From Gemmatimonadaceae bacterium (GTDB taxonomy: Bacteria; Gemmatimonadota; Gemmatimonadetes; Gemmatimonadales; Gemmatimonadaceae), in assembly GCA_020846935.1 (NCBI GenBank), contig JADLCY010000002.1, forward strand, positions 1 to 64,000: a stretch of DNA of 64,000 bases, given 5' to 3'. Shown piece by piece: positions 43,906 through 51,948 of this stretch. Both the position numbers and the translations under genes were made by a program. The notes under the pieces were generated by a model. It did not search any database. It was not told the DNA's origin and was given only the letters and a program-made list of their open reading frames with translations. How positions within the stretch are numbered: the first letter of the stretch is position 1; every line of letters begins with the position of its first letter.

Positions 43906-44373
43906 CTATTGGCCGTGGATCGTGACCAGTTCGACGATCTTGAGGCGCCGAGTGCGGGCCGGGAGCTTGAGGAACGCGACCTCGCCGATGGCCTTCCCCA
44001 CCAGGGCGCGGCCGATGGGAGACGCCATGGTCACGTGACCGTCGTCAAAGTTGTCCGAATCGCCAAAGACCAGGTGGTAGGTCTCCACGGACCTGGTGTC
44101 CTGGCACTCCACAATGACCTTTGAGCCGAGCCCGACCTTGTCCACCGGGATCTGGGCCATGTCGACGGAGGCCAGTTTGCTCAGCCGCTGGCGGAGCTGA
44201 CCGAGCCGAGCCTGCACGAACTGCTGACGTTCGAGCGCGGCCTTGTATTCGGAGTTTTCACGCAGGTCGCCCAGCTCGACAGCCTTCCGGATCTCGTTGG
44301 GCAGCACGACGTTGAGTTCGTGCTGGAGCTTCTCGGCTTCGGCGGAGAGCTTGGCCTTGAGTTCTTCGAGCAT
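43906..44373 (-). CDS. greA: Transcription elongation factor GreA/GreB family
   Basis: 155-aa Gre factor that stimulates RNA cleavage by backtracked RNA polymerase. The N-terminal coiled coil has the acidic tip region LGDLRENSEYKAALERQQ with the conserved D and E at the loop. The C-terminal domain contains VGLGSKVIVEC, HVTMASPIGRALVGKAIGE and a basic LPARTRRLKIVEL end. The start MLEELKAKLSAEAEK at 44373 matches the family; the in-frame upstream extension crosses a strong hairpin and is unlikely to be translated. Confidence 0.93.
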   Translation of the reverse strand: MLEELKAKLSAEAEKLQHELNVVLPNEIRKAVELGDLRENSEYKAALERQQFVQARLGQLRQRLSKLASVDMAQIPVDKVGLGSKVIVECQDTRSVETYHLVFGDSDNFDDGHVTMASPIGRALVGKAIGEVAFLKLPARTRRLKIVELVTIHGQ

Positions 44374-44398
44374 CGGACGGGCACCAAATAAAAGGGGA

Positions 44399-44424
44399 GC
44401 GCCCGGCCTTTCCGGGCCGGGCGC
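44399..44424. terminator. Hairpin in the greA leader region
   Basis: Perfect 10-bp stem GCGCCCGGCC/GGCCGGGCGC with a 6-nt loop, 25 bp upstream of the greA start. On the minus strand it is followed by TCCCCTTTTATTTGG, a short T-rich tract, which gives it the look of an intrinsic terminator or attenuator before greA. Confidence 0.6.
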
Positions 44425-44674
44425 CACACGCACAAGGTCAAGCTAAGGCGTGACCCCCGGCATTTCAATTCGGTCCGCTGGGGGCTGGGGCAGCGCCGGT
44501 GTGGGGTGTCGTGCATGATCCGCACCAGTGCAATCGCGTGGACCAGTCGTGCGTGAGCACGGGGCGGGACGTGTGACCGCGACGGTCGAGAGTCGCGTAC
44601 TACCCGGGCTCGGTTCGTCCCTCCACGCAGGTTCCACCTAGCGGCCACACGGCCGCCCGGCCAATTATCTCCGC

Positions 44675-45127
44675 GTGAACCCAATCCAGCGCAGTGCCGG
44701 CCTTGCCCGGTCCCTTCTCGTCGTCTTTGGCCTGGCCGCGTGCAAACTCGACGACCTGAGTTCGTCCCTGGAGCCGGAGGTCGGTACCGGTCAGGTCTAC
44801 ACGCTGGTGACGGTGAACGAGCGTGCGATTCCGCTGACGTTGACGGAGAACGGGATCAGCTTCGAGATCCAACGCGGCGCACTGACGCTGGCGGCGGACT
44901 CTTCGTGGATCCTCTCGTTCGTGGTCCGTCAGGCAGGCGCCGGTGCCAGCCAGCGCACCGTGTCCACGCAGCGCGGCCGGTATACACACCCGCAGGTCAA
45001 TACGGTGCGGCTCACGCCATCGCCCACCGACACGGTGGCGAGGTTCCTCGGCACGTACAGCCCGACGGCGGTGGTGCTCACGGATCAGTCGGTGCCTAAC
45101 GGCGACCGGCTCGGCTTCACGAAATAG
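44675..45127 (+). CDS. Small lipoprotein
   Basis: 150-aa predicted lipoprotein: signal LLVVFGLAAC with the lipidated Cys at about 23. The mature part is beta-rich (QVYTLVTVNERAIPLTLTEN, GALTLAADSSWILSFVV, VSTQRGRYTHPQVNTVRLTP), like small eight-stranded lipocalin-type surface proteins seen in this kind of genome, but I cannot name the family. The GTG start at 44675 lies 6 nt after an AATTAT -10-like hexamer (44663-44668), with no ribosome-binding site. The roughly 250 bp before it hold only the greA-side hairpin. Confidence 0.75.
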   Translation: MNPIQRSAGLARSLLVVFGLAACKLDDLSSSLEPEVGTGQVYTLVTVNERAIPLTLTENGISFEIQRGALTLAADSSWILSFVVRQAGAGASQRTVSTQRGRYTHPQVNTVRLTPSPTDTVARFLGTYSPTAVVLTDQSVPNGDRLGFTK

Positions 45128-45151
45128 TCGTCCGGCCCGCGCGGCCGCGCT

Positions 45152-46411
45152 TCACCCGTGTGCTCCTCGGCGTGACGCCGCGGCGAACTCGTCCCGCAGC
45201 GCCTGCATGAGCGCGTTGCGGCGCTCGTAGAGCCGGCGAGGCTTCCGCTTCTTTCTCCTGGCCAGCGCGTACGACGCGAGCAGCGGCAGCGCCACGGTGG
45301 AGTCGAGGTAGCAGACCACCGCATCGGGCAGACGATCAGGGTCGATCTTCCCCCAGCTCACGGCCTCGGCAGGCGTGGCGCCGCTCAGGCCACCGGTGTC
45401 CGGGCGTGCATCGGTGATCTGCAGGAAGTAGTCGTGCCCCTTTTCGTCGATGCCGAGCACTTCCTGGATCTGCGGCTCCGTCTGGAGCGCAAAGTTCTTG
45501 GGGCTGCCGCCACCGAGGATGACGATGGCGCTGCGGCCGCCACCGCGCTTGGCGTTCAGCACGATGGCCGCGGTCTCGTTCACATCGGCGTTTGGATCGA
45601 TCACGCATTTGTTGCCGTCGAGCGAGAGCGCGGCGACGTTCATGCCGATGGAGGAATCGCCGGGAGACGACGTGTAGATCGGCACACCGTGCTTGTAGGC
45701 CGCACTCAGCAGCGACTTCTGGCCGATGCCCAGCTTGCGCTCACGTTCGGCCACGTATTTCCCGCACAGCCAGTGGAACTCGGCGCTCGACATCGACCGC
45801 TGGAACTCCTTGCCCTGGACGATCGCGCGAAAGAACGCGTCGGTGGACAGCAGCACGTCGTAGTCGAAGAAGATGTCGTAGATGCGCACGACGCCTTCTT
45901 CGCGCAACACGACGTCGGAGATCATCGGATTCCCCCGGTGCATGGAGAGGCCGAGGCCGAAGTGCGTGTCGTGGTAGAGATTGGCGCCGGTGGAGATGAT
46001 CCAGTCGACAAAGCCTGCTTCGATGAGGGGGATCACGGCGGCCATCCCGAGGCCAGCAGGCGTCAGCGCACCGGTCATCGTGAGGCCGATGGTGACGTCG
46101 TCGTCGAGCATCTTGGCGGAGAACAGCTGACAGGCCTCGCGCAGCCGGCCCGCGTTGTACGCGAGGAAGGTGCCCTCGATCAGGTCCGCGATGCGCTCCT
46201 TGCCATTGATCTTGCGCGGATCGATGCTGCCGCCACGGAGGAATCTCGAGGCCGGCGCGGTGGCTGCGCCCTTGCCCGCTGCTTCGCGGGCTTCGGCCGC
46301 GGCCTTCTGTGAGGCCTTGGGCCCGGAGGCCGAAGAGCGCTGCACATGCGTGCCCACGCGCGACGCCTTGAGTCCGAGCAAGCGGCCTCCGTTCGCCTTC
46401 TTTGGTTTCAT
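45152..46411 (-). CDS. Deoxyhypusine-synthase-like protein
   Basis: 419-aa member of the deoxyhypusine synthase family. The catalytic-lysine segment EAVSWGKI (K355) is conserved, and the NAD-binding region has [24 protein letters not shown] and [12 protein letters not shown]. The enzyme family transfers an aminobutyl group from spermidine; in bacteria, without eIF5A, relatives act as homospermidine synthases or have unknown substrates. An unusual basic Ala/Lys-rich extension of about 60 residues precedes the core. The start overlaps the LOG gene stop (ATGA), so both are made from one mRNA. Confidence 0.88.
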   Translation of the reverse strand: MKPKKANGGRLLGLKASRVGTHVQRSSASGPKASQKAAAEAREAAGKGAATAPASRFLRGGSIDPRKINGKERIADLIEGTFLAYNAGRLREACQLFSAKMLDDDVTIGLTMTGALTPAGLGMAAVIPLIEAGFVDWIISTGANLYHDTHFGLGLSMHRGNPMISDVVLREEGVVRIYDIFFDYDVLLSTDAFFRAIVQGKEFQRSMSSAEFHWLCGKYVAERERKLGIGQKSLLSAAYKHGVPIYTSSPGDSSIGMNVAALSLDGNKCVIDPNADVNETAAIVLNAKRGGGRSAIVILGGGSPKNFALQTEPQIQEVLGIDEKGHDYFLQITDARPDTGGLSGATPAEAVSWGKIDPDRLPDAVVCYLDSTVALPLLASYALARRKKRKPRRLYERRNALMQALRDEFAAASRRGAHG

Positions 46412-47340
46412 TGCGTCTCCGTCTGGGGTCGCGACGTGTCGACCAGTGCGTCGTACGCCGCGATGACCGCCGTTGCAGCTACCTGCGGGTCGTCGGTGAT
46501 CAGCATGAGGTCCATGTCCCCGGGCGAGATCTTCCGCTCACCAAGGACGCGCGACTGCACCCAGCGCACGAGACCGGCCCAGTAGTGCGTGCCGAACAGG
46601 ATGACCGGGAACTGGTTGATCTTGCCGGTCTGGATCAGCGTCAACGCTTCGAACAGCTCATCGAGCGTGCCAAACCCACCCGGGAAGATGATGAACGCGT
46701 TCGAGTACTTGATGAACATCGTCTTCCGCACAAAGAAGTAGCGGAAGTTCACGAGCGTATCCACGTACGGGTTGGCGCCCTGTTCGAACGGCAACTCGAT
46801 GTTGCAGCCAATGGATCGCCCGTTGGCGAGGCGCGCGCCCTTGTTGGCGGCCTCCATGATCCCCGGCCCGGCACCGGTGATGATCGCGAAGCCAGCCTCG
46901 GCCAGGAGTCGCGCGGTCTCCTGCGCGGCCTGGTACTGCGGATCGTCGGGCCCCGTGCGCGCCGAGCCGAAGATGGTGACGCCCTTGACGACGTCGGCTA
47001 GCACGTCAAAGCCCTCGACGAACTCCGAGGTGATGCGCATGACGCGCCACGGGTCGGTGCGGGTGAAGTCGTCGCGCGGCCCGGGCTGCTGCAGGAGCTT
47101 GGCGTCCTCGGTGATGGCGAAGGTGTCGCGGATCGAGGTGTCGATGGCGCGATGTGCACCGCTCGTCCTGGCCGTGGACACTTCCGACGGCGGCGTGCGG
47201 CCCGCGGCGCGGTGCCCCTGCTCGGTGCGCTCCTTGAGCCCCTCCACTGCTTCCTGACTCGCACTTCGGAGCGTAGATGGGTTCATCGAGCGTCCGCCGG
47301 CCGTCTTTGGGCCACGAATGCGCGGTTTCCGGTTTGCCAT
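46408..47340 (-). CDS. LOG family protein (TIGR00730 type)
   Basis: 310-aa Rossmann-like protein of the LOG/lysine-decarboxylase-like family. Landmarks are [34 protein letters not shown], and the [14 protein letters not shown] motif that in LOG enzymes binds and cleaves nucleoside 5'-monophosphates. LOG enzymes release a base from cytokinin or purine nucleotides. The N-terminal 100 residues are basic and poorly ordered. The start at 47340 leaves a 61-bp divergent region before the phosphatase gene. Coupled to the deoxyhypusine-synthase-like gene. Confidence 0.88.
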   Translation of the reverse strand: MANRKPRIRGPKTAGGRSMNPSTLRSASQEAVEGLKERTEQGHRAAGRTPPSEVSTARTSGAHRAIDTSIRDTFAITEDAKLLQQPGPRDDFTRTDPWRVMRITSEFVEGFDVLADVVKGVTIFGSARTGPDDPQYQAAQETARLLAEAGFAIITGAGPGIMEAANKGARLANGRSIGCNIELPFEQGANPYVDTLVNFRYFFVRKTMFIKYSNAFIIFPGGFGTLDELFEALTLIQTGKINQFPVILFGTHYWAGLVRWVQSRVLGERKISPGDMDLMLITDDPQVAATAVIAAYDALVDTSRPQTETQ

Positions 47341-47385
47341 CGATAGCTTTGGAGTGGAGTATTGCCGTGCCCAAGCGCGCCTGAG

Positions 47386-47391
47386 TTTAAT
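47386..47391 (+). promoter_or_regulatory. -10 element of the phosphatase-family gene
   Basis: TTTAAT, with TTGCCG 18 bp upstream (47362-47367) as a possible -35. It ends 10 nt before the ATG at 47402, so the leader is nearly absent. The element lies in the 61-bp divergent region shared with the LOG gene. Confidence 0.5.
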
Positions 47392-47401
47392 CTCCCACCA
47401 C

Positions 47402-48802
47402 ATGCCCGTCATCATCCTCGTCGCGGACGGGGCGCGTCCGGACACCCTCGCCGCCGCGATGGACCGAGGCGAGCTCCCGGCGCTGACTCGCCTGCGTGCC
47501 GAGGGCGGAGCACACACGATCGTGACGGCGTGGCCTTCGGTGACGGGGGTGGCATACACACCGTTCCTGATGGGCCGCTATCCCGGCCCGGTGGGGCTGC
47601 CGGGCCTGCGCTGGTTCGACCGGAGCCGCCGCATCAGCGGGTTGTTTGGCCACTCACGAAGCTACGTGGGCTCCGAAATGCGGCAGGTCGATGGCGATCT
47701 TGCCACCGAGGCGCCGACGATGTTCGAGCTCACGAGCCCACGGCTCGGTGCGCTCGCCGTCATCCATCGAGGACTGCCGTGGCGCAGTCGGCTGGGCTTC
47801 GGTGCGCGGTTCGTGGCGAGGGCGGCGGTGACGCACTTTCGCGGGAACGTGCGCGGATGGCTGGCCATCGATCGCGATATCGGCAGCACGCTGGCGCGAC
47901 GCATCCGGCGCGAACGGCCGGAGTTCGTGTTCGCCGCCCTCACCGGCATCGACAAGACGTCGCACTCCGAGGGCCACGACTCGACCGTGGTACGTGAGGC
48001 GATGCAGATCGTGGACGGGACCGTGGCGGAGATCCGGCACGACGCCGAGCGCGCGGGCACCTGGGAGCACACGCACGTGTGGGTGGTGAGCGACCACGGG
48101 CATTCGCCGGTGAGGTTTCACGACGACCTGGCCGAGCTGTTTCGCGGCAACGGATTCCGCACGCTGGCGCACCCGTGGACGTTCGGGAACTCGCACCAGA
48201 TCGCCGTGATGGTGAGCGGAAATGCAATGGCGCACCTGTACCTCGACCTGTCCAGAAGGGATCGCCCGTTCTGGCCGCAGCTCGCAGGCAAGTGGGGCGA
48301 GCAGATCGACGCGCTCACCTCGAGGCCCTCGGTGGATCTCGTGGTGCTTCCGCTGTCACCCTCGCGATGCGAGGTGCGCGGCAACGGGCGCGGCGCGGCG
48401 ATCATTGTCGCCGAGGGGGGTCGCTACAGCTACCACCCGGAAACCGGCGACCCGTTAGGCATCGGCGACGTGGCCTTGGTCGATGCGACGGACGCGTTCG
48501 ATGCCACCTGGCAGAGCGACTACCCCGACGGTGTGGTGCAGATCGCGCACCTCGCCGCCTCCCCTCGCTGTGGCGAGGTGCTGCTTTCGGCCGCGCGCCA
48601 GTGGGACTTCAGGGAGCGCTACGAGCCGATTCCCCACGTGTCCTCACACGGGGCGCTGCATCGCGAACACATGCTGGTGCCGCTGGTCACAAGTCAGCCC
48701 GCATCGCGCGTACCGCGCCGGACCGTGGACGTGATGCCCTCGGCGTTGCAGGCGCTGGGCAGGGCCATTCCACCCGGGCTGGACGGAGCTTCGTTTCTCT
48801 GA
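47402..48802 (+). CDS. Alkaline phosphatase superfamily (type I phosphodiesterase) enzyme
   Basis: 466-aa metalloenzyme of the phosphodiesterase/nucleotide pyrophosphatase branch. The first metal site is VIILVADGARPD, the nucleophile region is AWPSVTGVAYTPFLMG (Thr or Ser), the mid site is ALTGIDKTSHSEGHDS (D...H) and the third is WVVSDHGHSP (DHG). All metal ligands are present. It has no signal peptide, so it may act in the cytoplasm on phosphodiesters or phospho-headgroups. A CGTTAGGC octamer at 48453 encodes Leu-Gly with TTA. Confidence 0.88.
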   Translation: MPVIILVADGARPDTLAAAMDRGELPALTRLRAEGGAHTIVTAWPSVTGVAYTPFLMGRYPGPVGLPGLRWFDRSRRISGLFGHSRSYVGSEMRQVDGDLATEAPTMFELTSPRLGALAVIHRGLPWRSRLGFGARFVARAAVTHFRGNVRGWLAIDRDIGSTLARRIRRERPEFVFAALTGIDKTSHSEGHDSTVVREAMQIVDGTVAEIRHDAERAGTWEHTHVWVVSDHGHSPVRFHDDLAELFRGNGFRTLAHPWTFGNSHQIAVMVSGNAMAHLYLDLSRRDRPFWPQLAGKWGEQIDALTSRPSVDLVVLPLSPSRCEVRGNGRGAAIIVAEGGRYSYHPETGDPLGIGDVALVDATDAFDATWQSDYPDGVVQIAHLAASPRCGEVLLSAARQWDFRERYEPIPHVSSHGALHREHMLVPLVTSQPASRVPRRTVDVMPSALQALGRAIPPGLDGASFL

Positions 48803-48974
48803 CGAGCGGGCCGCGACGGCCGGCGCGTGACGATCTCTTGACTGCGAGATCGAGGGACGACGTCGTGACTTCCTTCGGTGCGGATGCTGCGGTGCCGTCT
48901 TGCGGATGGGCCCAAAGCGTGAGAGGATCGATGCGTCGAGCGCGCGTCGCGCTCGGTTCACTCTGGAGACCACC

Positions 48975-49412
48975 ATGTCGATGCGTCGTGTTTCGCTCGT
49001 CCTATTCTCGCTCGCGGCTGCCTGTTCGAGCAGCGGCGGCGCTGGCGGAACCGCCTCCGCGTCGGCGGCTGCGCCTGCGCGCCGCGGCAACGCGAATCTG
49101 ATTTCGGAAGCGGAGGTGCAGGCGATCCTTGGACAGGCGACCAATGCCTACGACATCGTCGAGCGCCTGCGCCCGCAGATGCTGCGTCCTCGCGGCACGT
49201 CGATGGGCGCTCGATCCGACGGCACTGGCGCCGCAGTACAGATCGGCATCGTCGTCTACATGGACGATGTGCGCGTCGGCGAGGTCGGCAACCTGCGAAC
49301 GGTCCTGGCCACTCAGGTCCGGGAGATCCGTTTCATCTCCGCCACCGACGCCACGCAGCGTTGGGGCACGGGTCACGGAAGCGGGGCGATCCAGGTCGTC
49401 TCCAAACGGTAG
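48975..49412 (+). CDS. Lipoprotein consisting of a lone TonB-plug-like domain
   Basis: 145-aa lipoprotein (lipobox LAAAC, signal from the ATG at 48975, with GGAG 7 nt upstream). After a Gly/Ala/Ser linker, residues about 40-145 follow the plug-domain pattern: AYDIVERLRPQMLRPRG, VVYMDDVRVGEVGNLRTVLA, VREIRFISATDATQRWG, GSGAIQVVSKR. This matches the xxxLDGxxV...I..IEVLKG..A...YG..A..GVI.I.TK layout of TonB receptor plugs, but no barrel follows. Role unknown. Compare the related protein at 43100-43831. Confidence 0.78.
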   Translation: MSMRRVSLVLFSLAAACSSSGGAGGTASASAAAPARRGNANLISEAEVQAILGQATNAYDIVERLRPQMLRPRGTSMGARSDGTGAAVQIGIVVYMDDVRVGEVGNLRTVLATQVREIRFISATDATQRWGTGHGSGAIQVVSKR

Positions 49413-49435
49413 CCAACAGCGACGATAGCGAACGA

Positions 49436-49470
49436 CAGGGACTCGAGGGCCGTGTGCCTTCGAGTCCCTG
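49436..49470. terminator. Hairpin terminator between convergent genes
   Basis: Stem CAGGGACTCG/CGAGTCCCTG (49436-49445 and 49461-49470) extendable to 14 bp with one G-T wobble, in the 84-bp gap between the plug-domain gene and the LVIVD gene. Followed by TTGCG on the plus strand. Likely bidirectional. Confidence 0.75.
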
Positions 49471-49496
49471 TTGCGTATCCGGCCGTGCGACCTTCG

Positions 49497-51509
49497 CTAC
49501 GGAACCACCGCGGGCTTCGGTTCGATCTTCACGATCCACAACCCGTTGTACATGTCGTTCACGTAGGCAAGGCCGTCCTTCACCACGACACCCCAGGTCA
49601 TCGCGGTGTTCTTCACACGGCCGTCCATGTCCGCCGTGTTGAGGTGGCCGATTTCGCGCCCCTGGGCGCGGAGGTCGCCTCGCAGCTCACCGCTCACGTC
49701 AAACGCCCGGAAGCCGCCGTTGTAGGCGCCCATGTAGAGCGTGTCGCCAGCGACCCATACGTTGTGCACGCCACCGAACTCGGGCTCGTAGTGCGCCACG
49801 GACCTGGGGTTCGCCATGTCGCTCACGTCGATCACCTGGAGCCGGCCATAGGCGCGACCCGCGGCCGCGTCCTTTGCCCCCTTTACGCCGCCGGCCGGGA
49901 AGACCTCGTCGGCGATGAAGACGTAGTTCTTGTGACGCCACGCCGTGTGGGTGCCACGAATGAAGCCCGGGCCACCCGAGGCCTCGACGTCCCGATACAG
50001 CGCATTCAGGTCGTACTTGAACTGCGACACGAGCACCGGATTGCTCGGACTGCCGCCCTTGATGCCGTTGCCCACATCGAGGATCACGAGCCCGTCGTTC
50101 CACCAGCTCCCGTAGAGCAGCCCGTCCTGAACATCGATGTCGTGCAGCGTACGGCCGACATCACCGTGCGCCTTGGGCGTCTTCCACTGTGCGACTTCCT
50201 TTGGCTTGTACGGATCGGAGATGTCGAGGACGTGCAGCGCACCGGTCCCGTCGTTGGTGAGGTAGACGTGCGTCCCGTACTTTGGCTGCTGGTGAATGAA
50301 GGCCGAGTGCACACCCGAGGTGACACCGTCGGTGAACTCGCTGATCACTTTGGGGTGCGCCGGATCCTCCAGCGAGCAGATCACGATGCCGTTCTTGCGG
50401 TCACTCGCGCCTTCGCGCGTGAAGACGAGGTACCTGCCGTCCGGCGTGGTCATCACGTCGTTGACGCGACGCGTGTTGGCCACGATGGAGTCGGTCACGG
50501 TGGGCTTTGACGGATCGCTGATGTCGATCGCGTACATCACGTCACCGCCACCGCCCGAGCCAAGGTACGCGAACTTCCCGTTCGGGTGGATCCACACCTC
50601 TTCGGTGGAGAAGCGCGTACGTGGCAACCGACCAACGACCGACAGCGGGCGACGCACGTCGCGCTCGGTGAGTCGGATGACCGCCTGCGCGGTGCGCGTC
50701 CCCTGGCTCGCGGTGATCACGTATTCGCCCGGCTCATAGCCGGTGAAAGCGCCGTCCTGGCCGATCACCCCGCCACCCGGCGAAAACGACCACCCGGTGG
50801 CGAGTCCCGCCAACTCGCGCCCGCGGGCATCCCGTGCGGTTGCCTTGAGTCGGATCACATCTCCCTGCCGCGCATCCACGCGTGCGGGGAACAGCTCGAG
50901 CGTGGACACTTGCCCGTTCACCACGTCCACCGGCACGGTCACGCGGGCAGCGCCAGCCGTTCCCGTCACATTCGCGCGCCCGGCGCTGACCGATGTGAGC
51001 ATGCCGTCCTGGTCCACGCGGACGATCGACGGTGCGCTCGAGCGCCAGGAGACGCGCTCGTCTGGCCGTGGATCGCCGGTCCTTGAAAACACCTCGCCGC
51101 CCAACCGGAGCCGCTGGCCGATGGCCATGCGGACCGAGGCACTGCTGGGAGTGATCGAGGCGGCGGGCCCCGGCACCATGCGGACTTCGATGCGCTCGAC
51201 CTTGGGGCGAGCGCCCGGCGCCAGCGCCACCACCGCGACCGGAAGCGTACCGGTCGCGCCCGCGGTCACGAGCCCAAGCGAGTCGACGTCACCCTCGAAC
51301 CGAGCGCCCTGCGCCTGAAACCGCACGCGCACGCCGGGAATGGAACGCCCGGAGGCGTCGAGCGCTTGCGCCGTAAGACGCAGGGTGTCGCCCGCATTCA
51401 CGACGGGCTTGGACGGGGAAACGACGATGCGGGCGACCTCGACGGTGCCTTGGGCCTGAACGACCGATGCGGCAGCGAAGAGGAGCGCGAGCGACAGCGA
51501 CGGCTTCAT
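49497..51509 (-). CDS. Secreted LVIVD-repeat beta-propeller protein with Ig-like N-terminus
   Basis: 670-aa exported protein (signal LLFAAASVVQAQ). Residues about 20-300 are three or so Ig-like domains (VARIVVSPSKPVVNAGDTLR, PASITPSSASVRMAIGQRLR, STLELFPARVDARQGDVIR). Residues about 310-670 are LVIVD repeats that form a beta-propeller, with repeated D-I-S-D-P-x-K-P turns (AIDISDPSKP, VLDISDPYKP, VIDVSDMANP). LVIVD proteins are surface-exposed with unknown ligands. The start at 51509 fits the signal peptide. It faces the plug-domain gene across a terminator. Confidence 0.88.
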   Translation of the reverse strand: MKPSLSLALLFAAASVVQAQGTVEVARIVVSPSKPVVNAGDTLRLTAQALDASGRSIPGVRVRFQAQGARFEGDVDSLGLVTAGATGTLPVAVVALAPGARPKVERIEVRMVPGPAASITPSSASVRMAIGQRLRLGGEVFSRTGDPRPDERVSWRSSAPSIVRVDQDGMLTSVSAGRANVTGTAGAARVTVPVDVVNGQVSTLELFPARVDARQGDVIRLKATARDARGRELAGLATGWSFSPGGGVIGQDGAFTGYEPGEYVITASQGTRTAQAVIRLTERDVRRPLSVVGRLPRTRFSTEEVWIHPNGKFAYLGSGGGGDVMYAIDISDPSKPTVTDSIVANTRRVNDVMTTPDGRYLVFTREGASDRKNGIVICSLEDPAHPKVISEFTDGVTSGVHSAFIHQQPKYGTHVYLTNDGTGALHVLDISDPYKPKEVAQWKTPKAHGDVGRTLHDIDVQDGLLYGSWWNDGLVILDVGNGIKGGSPSNPVLVSQFKYDLNALYRDVEASGGPGFIRGTHTAWRHKNYVFIADEVFPAGGVKGAKDAAAGRAYGRLQVIDVSDMANPRSVAHYEPEFGGVHNVWVAGDTLYMGAYNGGFRAFDVSGELRGDLRAQGREIGHLNTADMDGRVKNTAMTWGVVVKDGLAYVNDMYNGLWIVKIEPKPAVVP

Positions 51510-51659
51510 GGGATCCAGGGTCGGATGGTGGCGGAGGCGGTGGAAGAATGGCAGGCGCGGCGCGGCGGGGCAACGCGCCGAGCCACGGATCGCCACCGAC
51601 CGCTGCTCGGACAGAGCACCCCCGCATAGGTTGCTGGAGGAATCGGATGGAGTCCGCCG

Positions 51660-51932
51660 ATGTCGCGTGCGTTTCTGAGAGATGATGCCGAAGGGGAGAT
51701 GCCCCGTCGCAACTATGCGTTGCCGGAGCGGGATGATCCCGGGTACGATCGGGCGGCGGCGCGTGCGCTGCTCGAGGCCGCGCGTGTGAACGAAACGCAG
51801 CTCGCCGAGCGCGCCACGGGGTACTACTGGGGCGAGCCGAGCCTTCGCGTGCACGTCGAGGAAGCGCTGCGCGACGCCGAGCGCGAAGGCGACGATCGAC
51901 TCGCACAGGTAGCGCGCCGCTTCCTGCGCTGA
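51660..51932 (+). CDS. Small acidic/basic helical protein
   Basis: 90-aa cytoplasmic protein rich in Arg, Glu and Ala. DPGYDRAAARALLEAARVNE is followed by a Tyr-Trp turn (ATGYYWGEPSLRVHVEEAL) and a helical end REGDDRLAQVARRFLR. The sequence looks like a three-helix bundle and is compositionally coherent, but I recognise no family. It ends 16 bp before the nuclease lipoprotein gene and may be co-transcribed. It is divergent from the LVIVD gene, with about 150 bp between. Confidence 0.65.
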   Translation: MSRAFLRDDAEGEMPRRNYALPERDDPGYDRAAARALLEAARVNETQLAERATGYYWGEPSLRVHVEEALRDAEREGDDRLAQVARRFLR

Positions 51933-51948
51933 GTGCGCGGGCGGGACG

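Noticed and set aside
45139-45150. 12-bp palindrome GCGCGGCCGCGC as a terminator or site
   Set aside because: It has no loop and is the kind of short palindrome expected by chance at this GC content.
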